Assembly: GCA_021029095.1 (NCBI GenBank)
Contig: JAJOHG010000018.1
Span: forward strand, 496,001-560,000
DNA length: 64,000 bases
Direction of reading: 5' to 3'
Source: Phellopilus nigrolimitatus
Taxonomy: Eukaryota; Basidiomycota; Agaricomycetes; Hymenochaetales; Hymenochaetaceae
Every line of letters starts with the position of its first letter. Within the stretch, counting starts at the first letter, position 1. This document shows positions 1 to 10,064 of this stretch, in pieces. A program made the translations under genes and the position numbers. The notes under the pieces are model-generated. The model was given only the letters and a program-made list of their open reading frames with translations. It ran no database searches and was not told where the DNA came from.

Positions 1-328
1 ATATTGTCTGAATCGTTCGGACTCGATGTCATAGAAATACCTTTTCTCTTTAAGCCAAGCTATAAATTGACTCAGTTTATTCGCACCCTTCGTGCAAATA
101 TACTCTGAAGGACCGGGTCAAACAGGGTAGCTCACCTTCGAATCCGTTTCTGTCAGGCGGGATTTGATTCACTAGTTGCATCCCTAACCCACGGGGGCTG
201 CTGTTTGAGGGTATGTAATGGACATAGTACATCTCTGGTCCAGAAGGATTCGTCATTTCGATGTTTCTTGTAAAAAGACTGCAGCACCTACCTTTGTGTC
301 GGTACGCGTACAAAGCTCTTGTCTTCAT
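1..328 (-). CDS. N-terminal part of an unnamed paralogous-family protein (copy 0, cut by window edge)
   Basis: This is the first part of a gene that runs leftward out of the window. The ATG is at 328-326. Exon 1 (12 codons plus one base) reads MKTRALYAYRHK and ends at a GTAGGT donor. Exon 2 starts with a Met-Tyr-Tyr-Val segment and contains the block GMQLVNQIP. A GTGAGC donor follows, and exon 3 runs from about 59 to 1 starting Ala-Trp-Leu. The same three-exon layout, the same phase-1 introns and the block QLVNQIP recur in the gene at 12482-14297, so the two are clear paralogues. The function is unknown; the full-length paralogues carry an F-box-like segment near the C-terminus, which lies outside the window here. 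It diverges from the ferredoxin reductase gene with 561 bp between the starts. Confidence 0.7.
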
Positions 329-889
329 GGCGTGATCTTAGTCGGTTTGACAGTTTTATGACAAGAGTGTAGAGGTGGTTGAAGTTAGAGACGATGTCAA
401 GCAGCCACTATTCCATTTAAGCCACAAGGCCACCAGCAGTGCCGCAGCATGTGGCGCCGAATATCGCCGAAACACAAGTCCACCACAATGAGAGAGAATG
501 ATATAAATATCGAGATAGATCCGACATGGTAGTTTCACTATTGTTGTTAAAACAGTGGTTACAAGTGGCTGTTGAAGTCAAAGGGTGCAACTGGAGTAAA
601 GAAAACTCGCCTTGATTAGGCAAGGCTGCACGTGATCGCACTGCGTACTGACTCATGAGTCAGCATGACTTGACAGTGAATATCTCGACCAATCTTATGC
701 GTAAATGCCAGCGACAGAAGTTGTCTCGACTCTCGAGAGCTATGATATAATCTGAAGAGCATTCCTCGACTCATGGCACAAATTGTCGATCAAATAGATC
801 TGGATCTGTCTCGTAAAAGTAACTCGTTCTTGCTGCTGGCTTCGCAGCCGTCTACTTATTTGATCTTCTAATTCGAGAGTTTGTTTAAT
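329..889. promoter_or_regulatory. Divergent intergenic region with a 16-bp perfect palindrome
   Basis: This is the space between two divergent starts (328 minus, 890 plus). It holds no supported gene. At 648-663 the sequence CTGACTCATGAGTCAG is a perfect palindrome containing two overlapping bZIP half-site pairs of the TGACTCA type. Whether it is used, and by which gene, is inference. Confidence 0.5.
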
Positions 890-2424
890 ATGACCCCTGG
901 CATCAAGCTTGCAATAGTCGGAGGTGGTCCGTCTGCGTTCTTTGTGGCGTCTCGCCTTTTGCAACTTTTACCATCTTCTTCTGAGCTCGGTCAGTCTCTT
1001 CGGGTCCACGTCTACGACCGTCTATGGGCTCCTCATGGACTGGTGAGGTATGGGGTCGCGCCAGACCATCCAGAAGTGAAGGTGAGTGTGTTCTCTTAGC
1101 CCTGAAATTTCGAGGGCCTGAATGTCGATATGTGTGCCAGAATTGCACGCACAAATTCGACGAAGCTGCGCGCGACGCGCGACTGAAGTTTTTCGGGAAC
1201 GTTAATATTTCTTCTACGCCGTCTCCGATCCCCCATGCTGTCGACGTCCCACTCAGCGCTCTATTTCCACAATATACACATCTCCTCTTTGCCTCAGGCT
1301 GCACCGTTCCGAGGTTGCACCCTGCGCTCCCGCCTTCCCAGTTCTGCCGCCCCGCGCTCGATCTCGTTCATTGGTACACCCAGCACCCGGGAGCCCCCGC
1401 CGCTCCACCTTTGGACAAGGCCGAGCACGTTTCCGTCATAGGACACGGAAATGTCTCACTGGACATCGCGCGCATGCTCCTCGCGCCGCTCGAGCATCTT
1501 AAGGCGTACGACGTTCCGACGCCCGTGCTCGACGCTCTCAGCCGGTCAAAAGTCAAGCATGTCAGCATCATCGGACGGCGGGGCCCGCTCGAGGCAAGCT
1601 TCACGACAAAGGAGCTGCGCGAGCTGACGCGTCTTCCGAACGCGGCAATGGCGCCGTTGCAAAAGGACGTGCTCACAGAAGCCGAAGGATCGGCGAGAAA
1701 CTGACGAGGCAGCAGGGAAGGATACTCGACATATTGAAGAAGGGCTCTACTAATGCATTCGGGACGACGGAGAGGTCGTGGTCGCTCGATTTCTTCCGCT
1801 CGCCGACAGGGCTCGCACCTGCAGCGGCCGCGTCCGGGCGTGCGGTCCGGCTCTCCCTCGCGCACACGGTCCTCGATAAAGACAGGAAGGCGCTCCCCTC
1901 GGGCGAGACGTCCGTCGTCGACACGGACCTCGTCGTCACCTCGCTCGGCTACCGCGCGGAGCCGACAAACAAGTGGTACGAGCCTGCGCACGGACACCTG
2001 CGAAATGTGGGCGGACGCGTACTCGGCACGCAGGGGCAGGTGCTGCGAAATATCTATGCGAGCGGATGGGCAGCGACCGGCGCGCGCGGTGTGCTCGCGA
2101 GTACGATGCTCGATGCTCACGCGGTCGTTGACTACCCTCCTTTCGGACCTCCAAAGGGGAAGCGGACAGATGCTTCAGACCGGCCCGGCACCGCCGTCTG
2201 CGACGAGCGTGCTGGAGGGCGAAGTCGAAGACGCACTGAGCACCAGCCCCGAAACAGAAGACATACCGGAAGAGGTAGAAGTCGCGAAATCGAAGGGTCT
2301 GGTCATGGGCTATGAAGATTGGAAGAAATTGGACGAGGAGGAGGTTCGGCGAGGTAAGGGAAAAGGGAAGGAACGCGAACGGATGAACTGGATGGAGGCG
2401 CGAGCATTTCTTGCTGGTTCCTGA
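890..2424 (+). CDS. ARH1: NADPH:ferredoxin/adrenodoxin reductase (mitochondrial, Arh1/FDXR family)
   Basis: The enzyme passes electrons from NADPH via FAD to a mitochondrial [2Fe-2S] ferredoxin, feeding Fe-S cluster and haem A synthesis. The N-terminus shows the FAD fingerprint AIVGGGPSAFF and the block VRYGVAPDHPEVK. Exon 1 is 890-1081, the intron 1082-1140, and exon 2 opens with NCTHKFDEAARDAR. An NADP-binding motif IGHGNVSLDIARMLL follows, then IGRRGPLEASFTTKELRE and the C-terminal block YASGWAATGARGVLASTM. Two one-base shifts break the frame. One base seems missing in the A-run at 1698-1700, and one seems extra in the C-run at 2135-2137. With both allowed for, homology continues to the family-typical acidic C-terminal tail and the stop at 2422-2424. 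I chose the ATG at 890 because the FAD fold begins six residues later; this leaves almost no mitochondrial presequence. The family is certain; whether the breaks are real is not. Confidence 0.88.
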
Positions 2425-2633
2425 CGTGAGCTCATGGTCTATCCTTTCTTTGACACGAAATCTTACTCTTCACACAGCATTATTCAAGATCTGAAGGTCT
2501 TTCGAGCGCCCTACCGCTATCGCAGCATGCGCGCAGCCTCTATGTAATTCGGCTCTCAAAGAACTCTCAGAAATCAGATATTCTCTGGAGAAACTCGAGC
2601 AGGCCGTGGGCGAGCTCGACGGAGGGTTTACTA

Positions 2634-2705
2634 GGGACGTTCAACATAGGAATGGAACGTCGTTCCGTTCCTGTCGGCTACCCAGAAAGGAAGGGATTAT
2701 TCAGC
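2634..2705 (+). repeat. Left terminal inverted repeat of the MITE-like element
   Basis: Matches the reverse complement of 3257-3328 almost throughout. It contains an internal near-palindrome, GGAACGTCGTTCC. Confidence 0.8.
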
Positions 2706-3256
2706 GGCGTTACATCTCGCTTGCCATTCCAAAATTGCCCTCAACCACTTTACTCCAGCTTTTGAAAATTAAGGACATTACTCCAAGATGTAGTATATAC
2801 ACATATAATGAGTTTCTGAGTTTGAAAAAAAAAAAGTATAGCATTGCCGAATCTAATAGTGGTGGTTGAACCTTCTTAAGCAAACTGGTGCCATTTCCTG
2901 GCTCTCCAATGCATGGACATGCTGAATGTAATATGTGCAGTACTTTATAGACATAGAAGCTAAGTATTAAAGAAGTAATATTTATGAATATGGCAAGTAT
3001 TCTTTAAAGAAAATGTTATGTTATGTGCAAAGGGAGAAAATATGTTTGCAAAAGGTGTCAGTTTACAAACTGATGTACATCTAGGAGCATCTGGAACACT
3101 CGGTAAAGTCAAAAGCCTCTTAATATATGATATATGCTGAGATATCTTTGCCAAGTTATAGTGAGTTTGGATGGCAAAGAGTGCTGAGAAGACGCATATA
3201 TGCACCATTGTCGCCGCCGCAGCGGGTGTGTGACCATCTGTGACTCAGGGACATAA

Positions 3257-3328
3257 GCTGAATAATCTTTACCTTTCTGGGTAGCCGGCAGGAACGGAAC
3301 GACGTTCCATTCCTATGTTGAACGTCCC
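3257..3328 (-). repeat. Right terminal inverted repeat of the MITE-like element
   Basis: Inverted partner of 2634-2705, ending in the complement of GGGACGTTC and followed directly by TA. Confidence 0.8.
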
Positions 3329-3679
3329 TACTGAGTTTCGGGCCGGAATTTTGGGTTGCGCGTCGACTGAGTTTTTCTGGGCATTTTCCGCACATTAAGA
3401 GAGCAAATCTTCCCAACTCATTCTTCCATACAATATAAATATCATATAATTATTGGGTGTCAGTCTTAGTAGCAAAGTAATGCCATGGGGTCACTTAAAT
3501 CCGATTCAAAACCAGTGCGAAACGTCGTGCGAAAAATTAGAGGTGCGCGCTGGCGGAGAGATTTGCACCCTCGCGGGACCCGGCTTCCGCTCTGCTTTCA
3601 TTTACTTTTTCCACATGGCACTTCCGAACCCAGGAACGCGCCTACGCCTATCGGCCGCCCTTCGTCCGCTACCACAACC

Positions 3680-5891
3680 ATGTCTATCGTCCACGAGCGC
3701 CGAAGCGATTTAGCTCATGGCGCCGACGACAACGTGGGCTTGGACGCCGAGCATGTGTCCGAGTCCGGGCATGGCAGCGGCAGCGGCGCGGATAAGCCAA
3801 AGGTCGTCGAGCAACCGCGCTCGAGTTCGTGGAAGGCGCTCGGCGCGGGCTGGGCGGGAGATCCGGAGAACGACGCTCGACCTGCGCTGGGTCTGTATGC
3901 ACACAGCTGTAAGTATCATCTCCGAAGTCCGGACCATTGATTCCATCCCGATTCTGTGAATGCTGATGATTACAATGACATGCCGAACGTTTCAGTTTTC
4001 TCAGAAGAGATGTCTGCGTGCCGTCGGGCATATTTAAAGCTCGTTGTACGAGCGACTATTCTTACTATCATCCTCACCTGGACGTGTCTGCCAATGTATG
4101 TCTTGCCTTTCTCGCGATACTTCTATACATGTAATTGTTTTCTGACTATTTGTTCTTATCGTGCCAGCTACTGGGGCTCGCTCTCAGCTTCTGCCGAACT
4201 GACAGGCAACCTCGAAGCATGGATCATCAACCGCGACCAGGCTCAGATCGGCAACTCGCTCGAGAATGCCGTGCTTGCCAGTGCCGATCCCCTGAGCGGC
4301 CATAGCTCGCTTTGGTGGAGAATATTGAATGCATCGAAGGTTGGAGATGATGAGGCTGTGGCTCAAGCCGTGATAAACGAACAGGCTTGGCTTGCTATCG
4401 TTGGTATGTGCCTATTATTATTCCTTTTTTCAAATTGATTTTAAAAGACGGACTTAATGCGGGAATAGTATCGACGAACGCTACCGCACGTTTAACTCAA
4501 GCACGAGAAACCGGAGACGTCACTTACAATCCTTCTTCTGCTATAACCGTCTATTACGCCCAAGTGAGACTCTTGAATTCAATTCTTCTTTCCGGCACTC
4601 ACCTTTATCTTATCTCAGGCTCGCAACGAGGTGGCCGCAGGCAATTATCTGCTCCCAATAACAACTGCGCTGCTCTCTAATTTCACTTCGACATACGCGG
4701 CTAGCTCGGCTCAGCGCTATCTGGCGGCGATCGTCTCGCAGGACGGGTCTGTGAACCTTACCGCGCTGAACAGCATCGCGCAGGCGCCGAAGACCATTAG
4801 TCCTGGTGTGGGCTATACGATGGTGAACTTGCGCCCGTACACAGACCCTATCGCACAGGCCGTCTTGCTTGTGGGACAGATTTATATATGCATTTTTGCG
4901 TAAGCACTTTATTTCGATCGTCCTATCAAATCTTCTAAAAATTAGTGCAACAGGTTTATTTTTGTACAGGATTTGCCTTTATTCCCACTTGCTACTTCAT
5001 CTCATCCGTTCTTTAGGTGATGGCCCACTCCTCCGCGCGCCTCTACGTCGAAACGTACCTCACGTTCTCGTCATACCTCTTCATACGCATCGCGATGCCG
5101 CTCCTGTTCTATATTCCGCTCAGCCTCAGCTACGCAATGATCAGCCTACCGTTCAAGCTGCCATTCGGAGCGCGTTACTCGTATGGGACAGGCTTCTTCG
5201 CGTTCTTCGCATTCATTTATCTCGGGATGTGCGCTCTGGGCCTGGCGCTCGAAGCGATGGTCACACTGACGACACCGAAATTTGTGCCGTTCTTCTTGGT
5301 GCTGCTTGTGAGTACTGACTGTTCAATTGATGAATATGTCCGAAGTAAAAGCTCATTCGAATAGATCATCGTGAATATCTCCACCGTGGCGATCCCACCG
5401 GAACTTCAGCCCCAGCTCTACGCGTACGGTGCAGGCTTCCAGTTCTGGAATATGTAAGCACACATTCGCAAGAATACTCCCTTCTGCGCCGATGCTGAAC
5501 CGTTTCCTGAAGACAACAGGCAACACGTACGATCATATTCAACACCTATTCGCACCTCCCCACGAACGCCGCCGTGCTCATCGCCTGGGTCCTCCTCTCC
5601 TGCGGCAGTCTCTCCGTCTTCACGTGGCTCGTGCGCGCGTACGACGTGCGGAAGATGCACCGTGCGGCGCGTGTCGGATCCGAAAGCGGCGAAAGGAGTC
5701 GATGTGCGTCGCAGTCGTTCAATGGGAGGGGGGTCTACACGACGAAGTCGAAGGATGCGTGGGAGACCGGCGGAGCAGGACAAGAAAAGAGCAAGGGGGA
5801 GAAGGGCGATTTGGATGTAAATGAGGATGGCGACGAGGCCGGGAAAGGCTGCGCTAGTGCTGCGGTAGATGTGGTAACGTTGAAGGCTTGA
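3680..5891 (+). CDS. DUF3533 / SNG1-like multi-pass membrane protein
   Basis: The protein resembles the fungal SNG1 family (nitrosoguanidine resistance, DUF3533), multi-pass membrane proteins with a large extracytoplasmic loop after the first helix. The soluble N-terminus (about 76 residues, Ser/Gly rich) comes from exon 1, 3680-3908. Exon 2 (3996-4095) carries the first helix, ending in IILTWTCLP. Exons from 4168 and 4469 carry the loop, with YWGSLSASAELTGNL and several N-x-S/T sites. The last four to five helices lie in 4820-5660, including LYVETYLTFSSYLFIRIAMP and FFAFIYLGMCALGLALE. The block ATRTIIFNTY, typical of the family C-terminal part, starts the exon at 5513, and a charged cytoplasmic tail runs to the stop at 5889-5891. 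I could not settle the exon boundaries at 4900-5020. The substrate is unknown; in yeast the family affects drug sensitivity and membrane lipid asymmetry. Confidence 0.82.
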
Positions 5892-6507
5892 GAATAAGCT
5901 TCGATGTGAAGGACTTTTTTCTTCTTGCTTGTGCCTGCAAAGGAGCGGCGCGATGTATCGATATTAGTGAACCTTGGATAACAACCTCTTCTTCCTGGAA
6001 CTTATTTGTTTGCCTTTCTTACATACTTTGAGCTCGCAGGTCTTGTCCTTTGCAAAGAGATCTGCTTTCGATTTCTTTAATGTGTGCTCGGGACATGGCT
6101 AGTCGTGACAAAAACAGGCTAGACTTACCATGCAAGAACCCCATAAAAGCGGTAGATGTTTCCGGATATGCTGATTGTGGATACGCACTGGCATTTGCGA
6201 ACATGGAAGCTGTTATAAAGAGAATCAACTGACTCCGTGCTGTCATCGAAATCCAGGAAGACATCTCTGCGAGGATTGTCGCGAATCATGTATTTCAGCT
6301 GTGCAATGTTGTTTTCACGTGAATTCGCAGTTTTTCATTGTGGCTCAAGCCACACATCACGTGTTCAGTCACGTTGACGTGTTTGAAAAGTCTCCACGTC
6401 AACCGCACCTCTTGACCTTGAACGTTGAGCAACGTTTGAATCCGCACAGCGCCCATTACACTCAAACTCCGCTGCATCAGACTCTATTGCATATCATCGC
6501 ATACTGT
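5892..6507. other. Intergenic region, no gene seen
   Basis: This is the 3' flank of the DUF3533 gene and promoter side of the next family member. A small inverted repeat GTTGACGTG / CACGTCAAC (6373-6381 and 6395-6403) and several ACGT cores lie at 6355-6405. They could be bZIP or bHLH sites, but nothing proves it. Confidence 0.4.
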
Positions 6508-8454
6508 ATGGGGGGAAAAACCGGATACATAATTTTCCCTGTCGACGGTACGGTATTTCTACTTCCTACTTAGATCTCTGTTTTCTTCAAGGGGGGCTGA
6601 CAAGCGAGTGTGTTGGTTAGGAACTTACCTAGTCTGGTACTGCCATCTCAATGCTTTGAATATTGCGGAATTCGTCCTGGCCAGCATTCCTTCGGAGGAA
6701 AAGGAATTCAACGGTACGCACTAATACCAGAAATTGCCTGGTTTGATAACTAAGAGAGCTACATATACGACTTGCCACTACAGAATGGCGGGACCTGTGC
6801 AAGACTATTCTGCGATCCAGTAATGTCGAACACAGAATCGCGGAGCTCCTTCCCCAAGTAGATGTCGATGATTTCAAATGCAGTTACGACGACACCTTTT
6901 ATTTCAGAAAAATCAGCCCCGCACATACACCACGCGGTCTAATCATACATGATTATCATTGGTTTTACAGACATGATGACGTGACACGAATATACACGAT
7001 TGATCTGGACCGTATGGCCTTCTCTGTTGACGATGAGGTGCACTTCAAGCTGGACCGCATTCCGCGAGGCTATGACAACCTGTCCTCGGAGTATTTCACT
7101 CGCTTAGACAGTCGGAAGAAAAAATATCTTTGGCCTAAAGTTATATCTGATGTCGGCGCGGACTTATATCCCGATATACCTGTATCTGTGGCTGGCCTAT
7201 CGAAGTACCAGGAGCTCTTATCAAGTGGGAAAGTCAAGTCCATCGAGAGCTCAGTGTGGATGAAGAGTCCCTACCCGCTGTCCGCCACGACACAGGAGCT
7301 CACCAAACAGGTCGGGAAGATGTTGATCAAGCAATTTCTTAGCACACTTCAGAATGCACACCGATATGCACCCACAGACAAAGCGTTCGAGATATCTGCA
7401 GAGTATCTGCTGCGCGCGCTGACGCCCTGCTCCTTCCGCCTCTGGTTTGACGAAGTGCCTGATTACGTTTGGGTGTGGGAGCAGGGTGGGTATGAAAAGA
7501 TAAAAAAAGAACACCAACGATTTATGAAGATGAGTTTCGAGGAAAGAATGCGGGAAATGCTTCCTAAATATGAGGCCCGGCGGAAGGAGAAGGAGGAAAA
7601 GGCGAAAAGAAGTCCCACAGCATTCTTCTGGTTCAGAAGCTGCTTGATTGTACTGTCCAGTAGACTTGTTTCCGAGGACCATCTACATGCTAGGATCGGT
7701 GATGTAGTGCTTCATGTCCAAGGAAAGCAGCTGGAGAAATGCACAGCGCTACTATGGTCTGTGCGTAGCGTTGTTGTGGTCTCTATTTCAGATTACGGCG
7801 CGTCCGTCGCACACAGCGATGTCATTCCCGTTCTTGATGCGTATGCTAATGACGATGACGGGTTCGAACTTGGTTTTCGACTTCTGGCGCACTACTTACG
7901 GCCTCCCTGTATCGATCCCTCCCAGAATTATCCAGGCGCATCTAGCTCTCAGGGTTCTGCAGACGTTCCAGCCTGGTTCAGCTCGCCCACCCATACCACT
8001 CGACGTCCAGTTGCTCATCATGGGCTTCACTGATTTGTACACATATGATATGTTTGGGAGGACTTCGCGGGCACTACGGAGAGAGTGGGTGCGTCGACCA
8101 CGGATTTCCAGTCTCTTCCTCACGCGCTGCATGAGCGTGCCATTTGAGGACGACATATGGAATCCGGATACTGCGGAGTACGAGGACTCCAAAGTCTGCT
8201 TCACTGCACACGAAGTATATACCGGATACATGACAACTCTTGATCTCAATTATACTTCGCGTTATTGTATCTGCGAGGACGACCTTTACAACGAGGAAGA
8301 GATGGATGACCGGATGGAAGGTTGCGGGGCCCATCCCATAGACGAAGGGATACCAATCGTTGCAAAACTGCGTAATCCCGCGTCCGGAATTTTCCATTCC
8401 AAGTGGGGAATTTCTGATCTTCGAGACTCGATTTATGCCAGCGTTTATCCCTGA
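6508..8454 (+). CDS. Unnamed paralogous-family protein with F-box-like C-terminal segment (copy 1)
   Basis: Exon 1 (6508-6547) starts MGGKTGYIIFPVD, exon 2 (6633-6713) continues with VWYCHLNALNIAEFVL, and exon 3 opens at 6784 with EWRDL. The core shows IYTIDLDRMAFSVDDEVHFK and later VVLHVQ...SVRSVVVVSIS followed by LLAHYLRPPC. The end carries an F-box-like block, PPIPLDVQLLIMGFTDLY, then SRALRREW. All these blocks recur in the gene at 12482-14297. The reading frame changes between about 7909 and 7981; a 73-nt GT..AG intron fits (7909-7981), but the paralogue has no intron there, so a one-base shift is the alternative. A Lys/Glu-rich stretch, KYEARRKEKEEKAK, lies mid-protein. Function is unknown. 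The F-box-like end suggests, without proof, a substrate adaptor of an SCF ubiquitin ligase. Confidence 0.72.
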
Positions 8455-8959
8455 GACTAATTCCACAATTTTCGCTTGCAATGTATGTATGCAAAATTAT
8501 AAAAGTTGCTATCTACCAAAGCATGTTGAGAGTTCTTCGCACAGGCCACGTTGTGAAGCTATAACGTCCAATAAGCTTCCTATTCATAAGTTACGACTGT
8601 GTCCGCGACAAACGATTCAGCAATTCATGTACTTAAGCATCGTACCTGAAGCTGGTACGATCGTTTAGAAAGCATCGCAAGAGGTAGAAATGGTGGCTGT
8701 CGGTGATTGTGTGAACAAGAAAGTGGTTAATGTATTGGGTAGCAAACATGTCCCATTTCGTATCTGTGAACACTGTACTGTTATATTTGTCCGCTGATGG
8801 GAGCTTGTCGTGTGCAGAGTCATGGCGTTCATCGCGATAACTTTGTCCTGCAGAGGCGAGCATAGTGGTTACGGAAACAGGGAGAGCGACGGATACGCGC
8901 TCATTTACTCATTTCTGAAATCTTACGCGAAAGAGGGCGAAACACATAGTAGATTCTTG
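8455..8959. other. Convergent 3' region, no gene seen
   Basis: This lies between the ends of two convergent genes (stop at 8454 plus, stop at 8960 minus). I see no conserved frame or strong repeat. Confidence 0.4.
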
Positions 8960-9825
8960 TCAGCCTCTATGCACTCCCCACCGTTGCTTCGAAGCGTAGT
9001 TGCGCCATCGATGTATGTCATCTCGCGCAAGAAGACGCTCGACCGTATAGTAGCCACGTGCAAGGTCCTCATTGGAGGCTACTCGGTGAACCACGGAGTG
9101 GCAAGGTCTGTGGACAAAACAAATAAGCATATGATATATATAGAATATAACGAAAGGTCGGATATAAATCAAAGTATAAGCTTTGAGAGGTATTCGGAGG
9201 GGTAGTGGTAGAATTCAAAAACCATATCTACCTGCATAACCACGCAACACTGCCAAGCATCTCCTCCTTGTGCCAGCCAGCGCTTGAGCACCCTCGTGTG
9301 TATTGAGCGCGGAATGAGATGATGGTACGTCAAAGGAACATCACGTTCGCAAATCTCGCACTCTTGTACGCGTGTATTCGACCACACAGGCGGGGGCGTA
9401 AGTGCTAAAGGAAGGTATGCGGCCAGCACCTTGCGGACGAATGACTGGACGTTGGTATCAATCTCTGTTTCTTCTAGAGGTATGAGAGAATAGGAGATGA
9501 GATTATCGGCTAAGGAGAGAGGCAACGCATGGAGGGGGATTTCGTCGACATCTGGCTTGCCGGATGCCTTCGAGCTTTCGTATGTCAGCAAGCGAATCGA
9601 TTCGGGCAGTGATGGCCAGACTTCGGAGGCGAGATAGCTAGTAAAATCTTCGAGATCCTCCGCGTCGCTAAGTCCTGAATCAAAGATGCCGCTTGAGGTA
9701 GTCTGAGGAGAGGTGAGAGAGAAGAGAAGGCGGCTGGCTAAACAGTCTTTGAAGAGCGTATAGTTTTGCGCGTCGGGGTCGATATCGCTGCTGAGGTGGG
9801 GACGGCGAAGCTCCGAGGGCGTCAT
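8960..9825 (-). CDS. HNH-type zinc-binding nuclease-like protein
   Basis: Exon 1 runs 9825-9232 and exon 2 9107-8960. The N-terminal two thirds are helical and acidic without a known domain. The C-terminal part has the treble-clef/HNH signature: CEICERDVPL, then YHHLIPRSIH, then AWLC-R-PCHSVVHR across the intron. The two CxxC-type pairs would bind zinc and the HH of HHLIPRS includes the expected general base. Between the HH motif and AWLC the frame must shift by one base near 9275-9283. After the shift the sequence reads WHKEEMLGSVAWLC, and only this frame fits the splice phase of the intron. The role is unknown; HNH folds serve DNA cleavage, repair or nucleic-acid binding. It diverges from the OTC gene with 239 bp between starts, so the two may share regulatory sites. 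Confidence 0.75.
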
Positions 9826-9974
9826 GACGGGAAAGACTAGAGGTCTATAGTGATTAGTGCTATTTGAGATGATGATCCCGTTTATATGTAAAATAAAAGA
9901 ATAACGACTTCAAAATGAGGTGAATGAAGTTAAAGCATGTGCGTAAAGATCGCGCTGCAGTCACGTGCCCGGCG

Positions 9975-9981
9975 TGACTCA
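9975..9981 (+). promoter_or_regulatory. Gcn4/CPC1-type site upstream of ornithine carbamoyltransferase
   Basis: TGACTCA is the canonical binding site of the general amino-acid control bZIP activator (Gcn4/CPC1/CpcA). It lies 84 bp before the OTC start codon, in the shared promoter with the divergent HNH gene. Arginine genes are classical Gcn4 targets, so use by OTC is a reasonable inference. Confidence 0.6.
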
Positions 9982-10064
9982 CTATTTTTTAGCCCTCCTC
10001 TACTTCACTCAAAGTCAGACTGTCAAACAGTCCTGTCGACGCTAGACATTGATCATCTACGACT

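Larger units (their letters stand above)
2634..3328. mobile_element. MITE-like non-autonomous DNA transposon with ~72-bp terminal inverted repeats
   Basis: The two ends, 2634-2705 and 3257-3328, are inverted copies of each other with only a few mismatches. Both contain GGGACGTTCAACATAGGAAT and, further in, a GATTATTCAGC block. Each end is flanked by TA (2632-2633 and 3329-3330), consistent with a TA target-site duplication as made by Tc1/mariner-type transposases. The core of about 550 bp is AT-rich and codes for nothing I can recognise, so the element would depend on a transposase from elsewhere. The superfamily assignment is inference from the TA dinucleotide only. Confidence 0.72.
2425..3679. 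other. Intergenic region holding a MITE-like element
   Basis: No gene is supported here. The region is occupied mainly by the inverted-repeat element at 2634-3328, which has an AT-rich core. The rest is the 3' flank of the reductase gene and the promoter side of the DUF3533 gene. Confidence 0.6.

Noticed and set aside
1368..2120. 250-codon minus-strand frame
   Set aside because: It is antisense to the ferredoxin reductase gene and rich in Arg, Ala and Ser, as expected for a GC-rich shadow frame.
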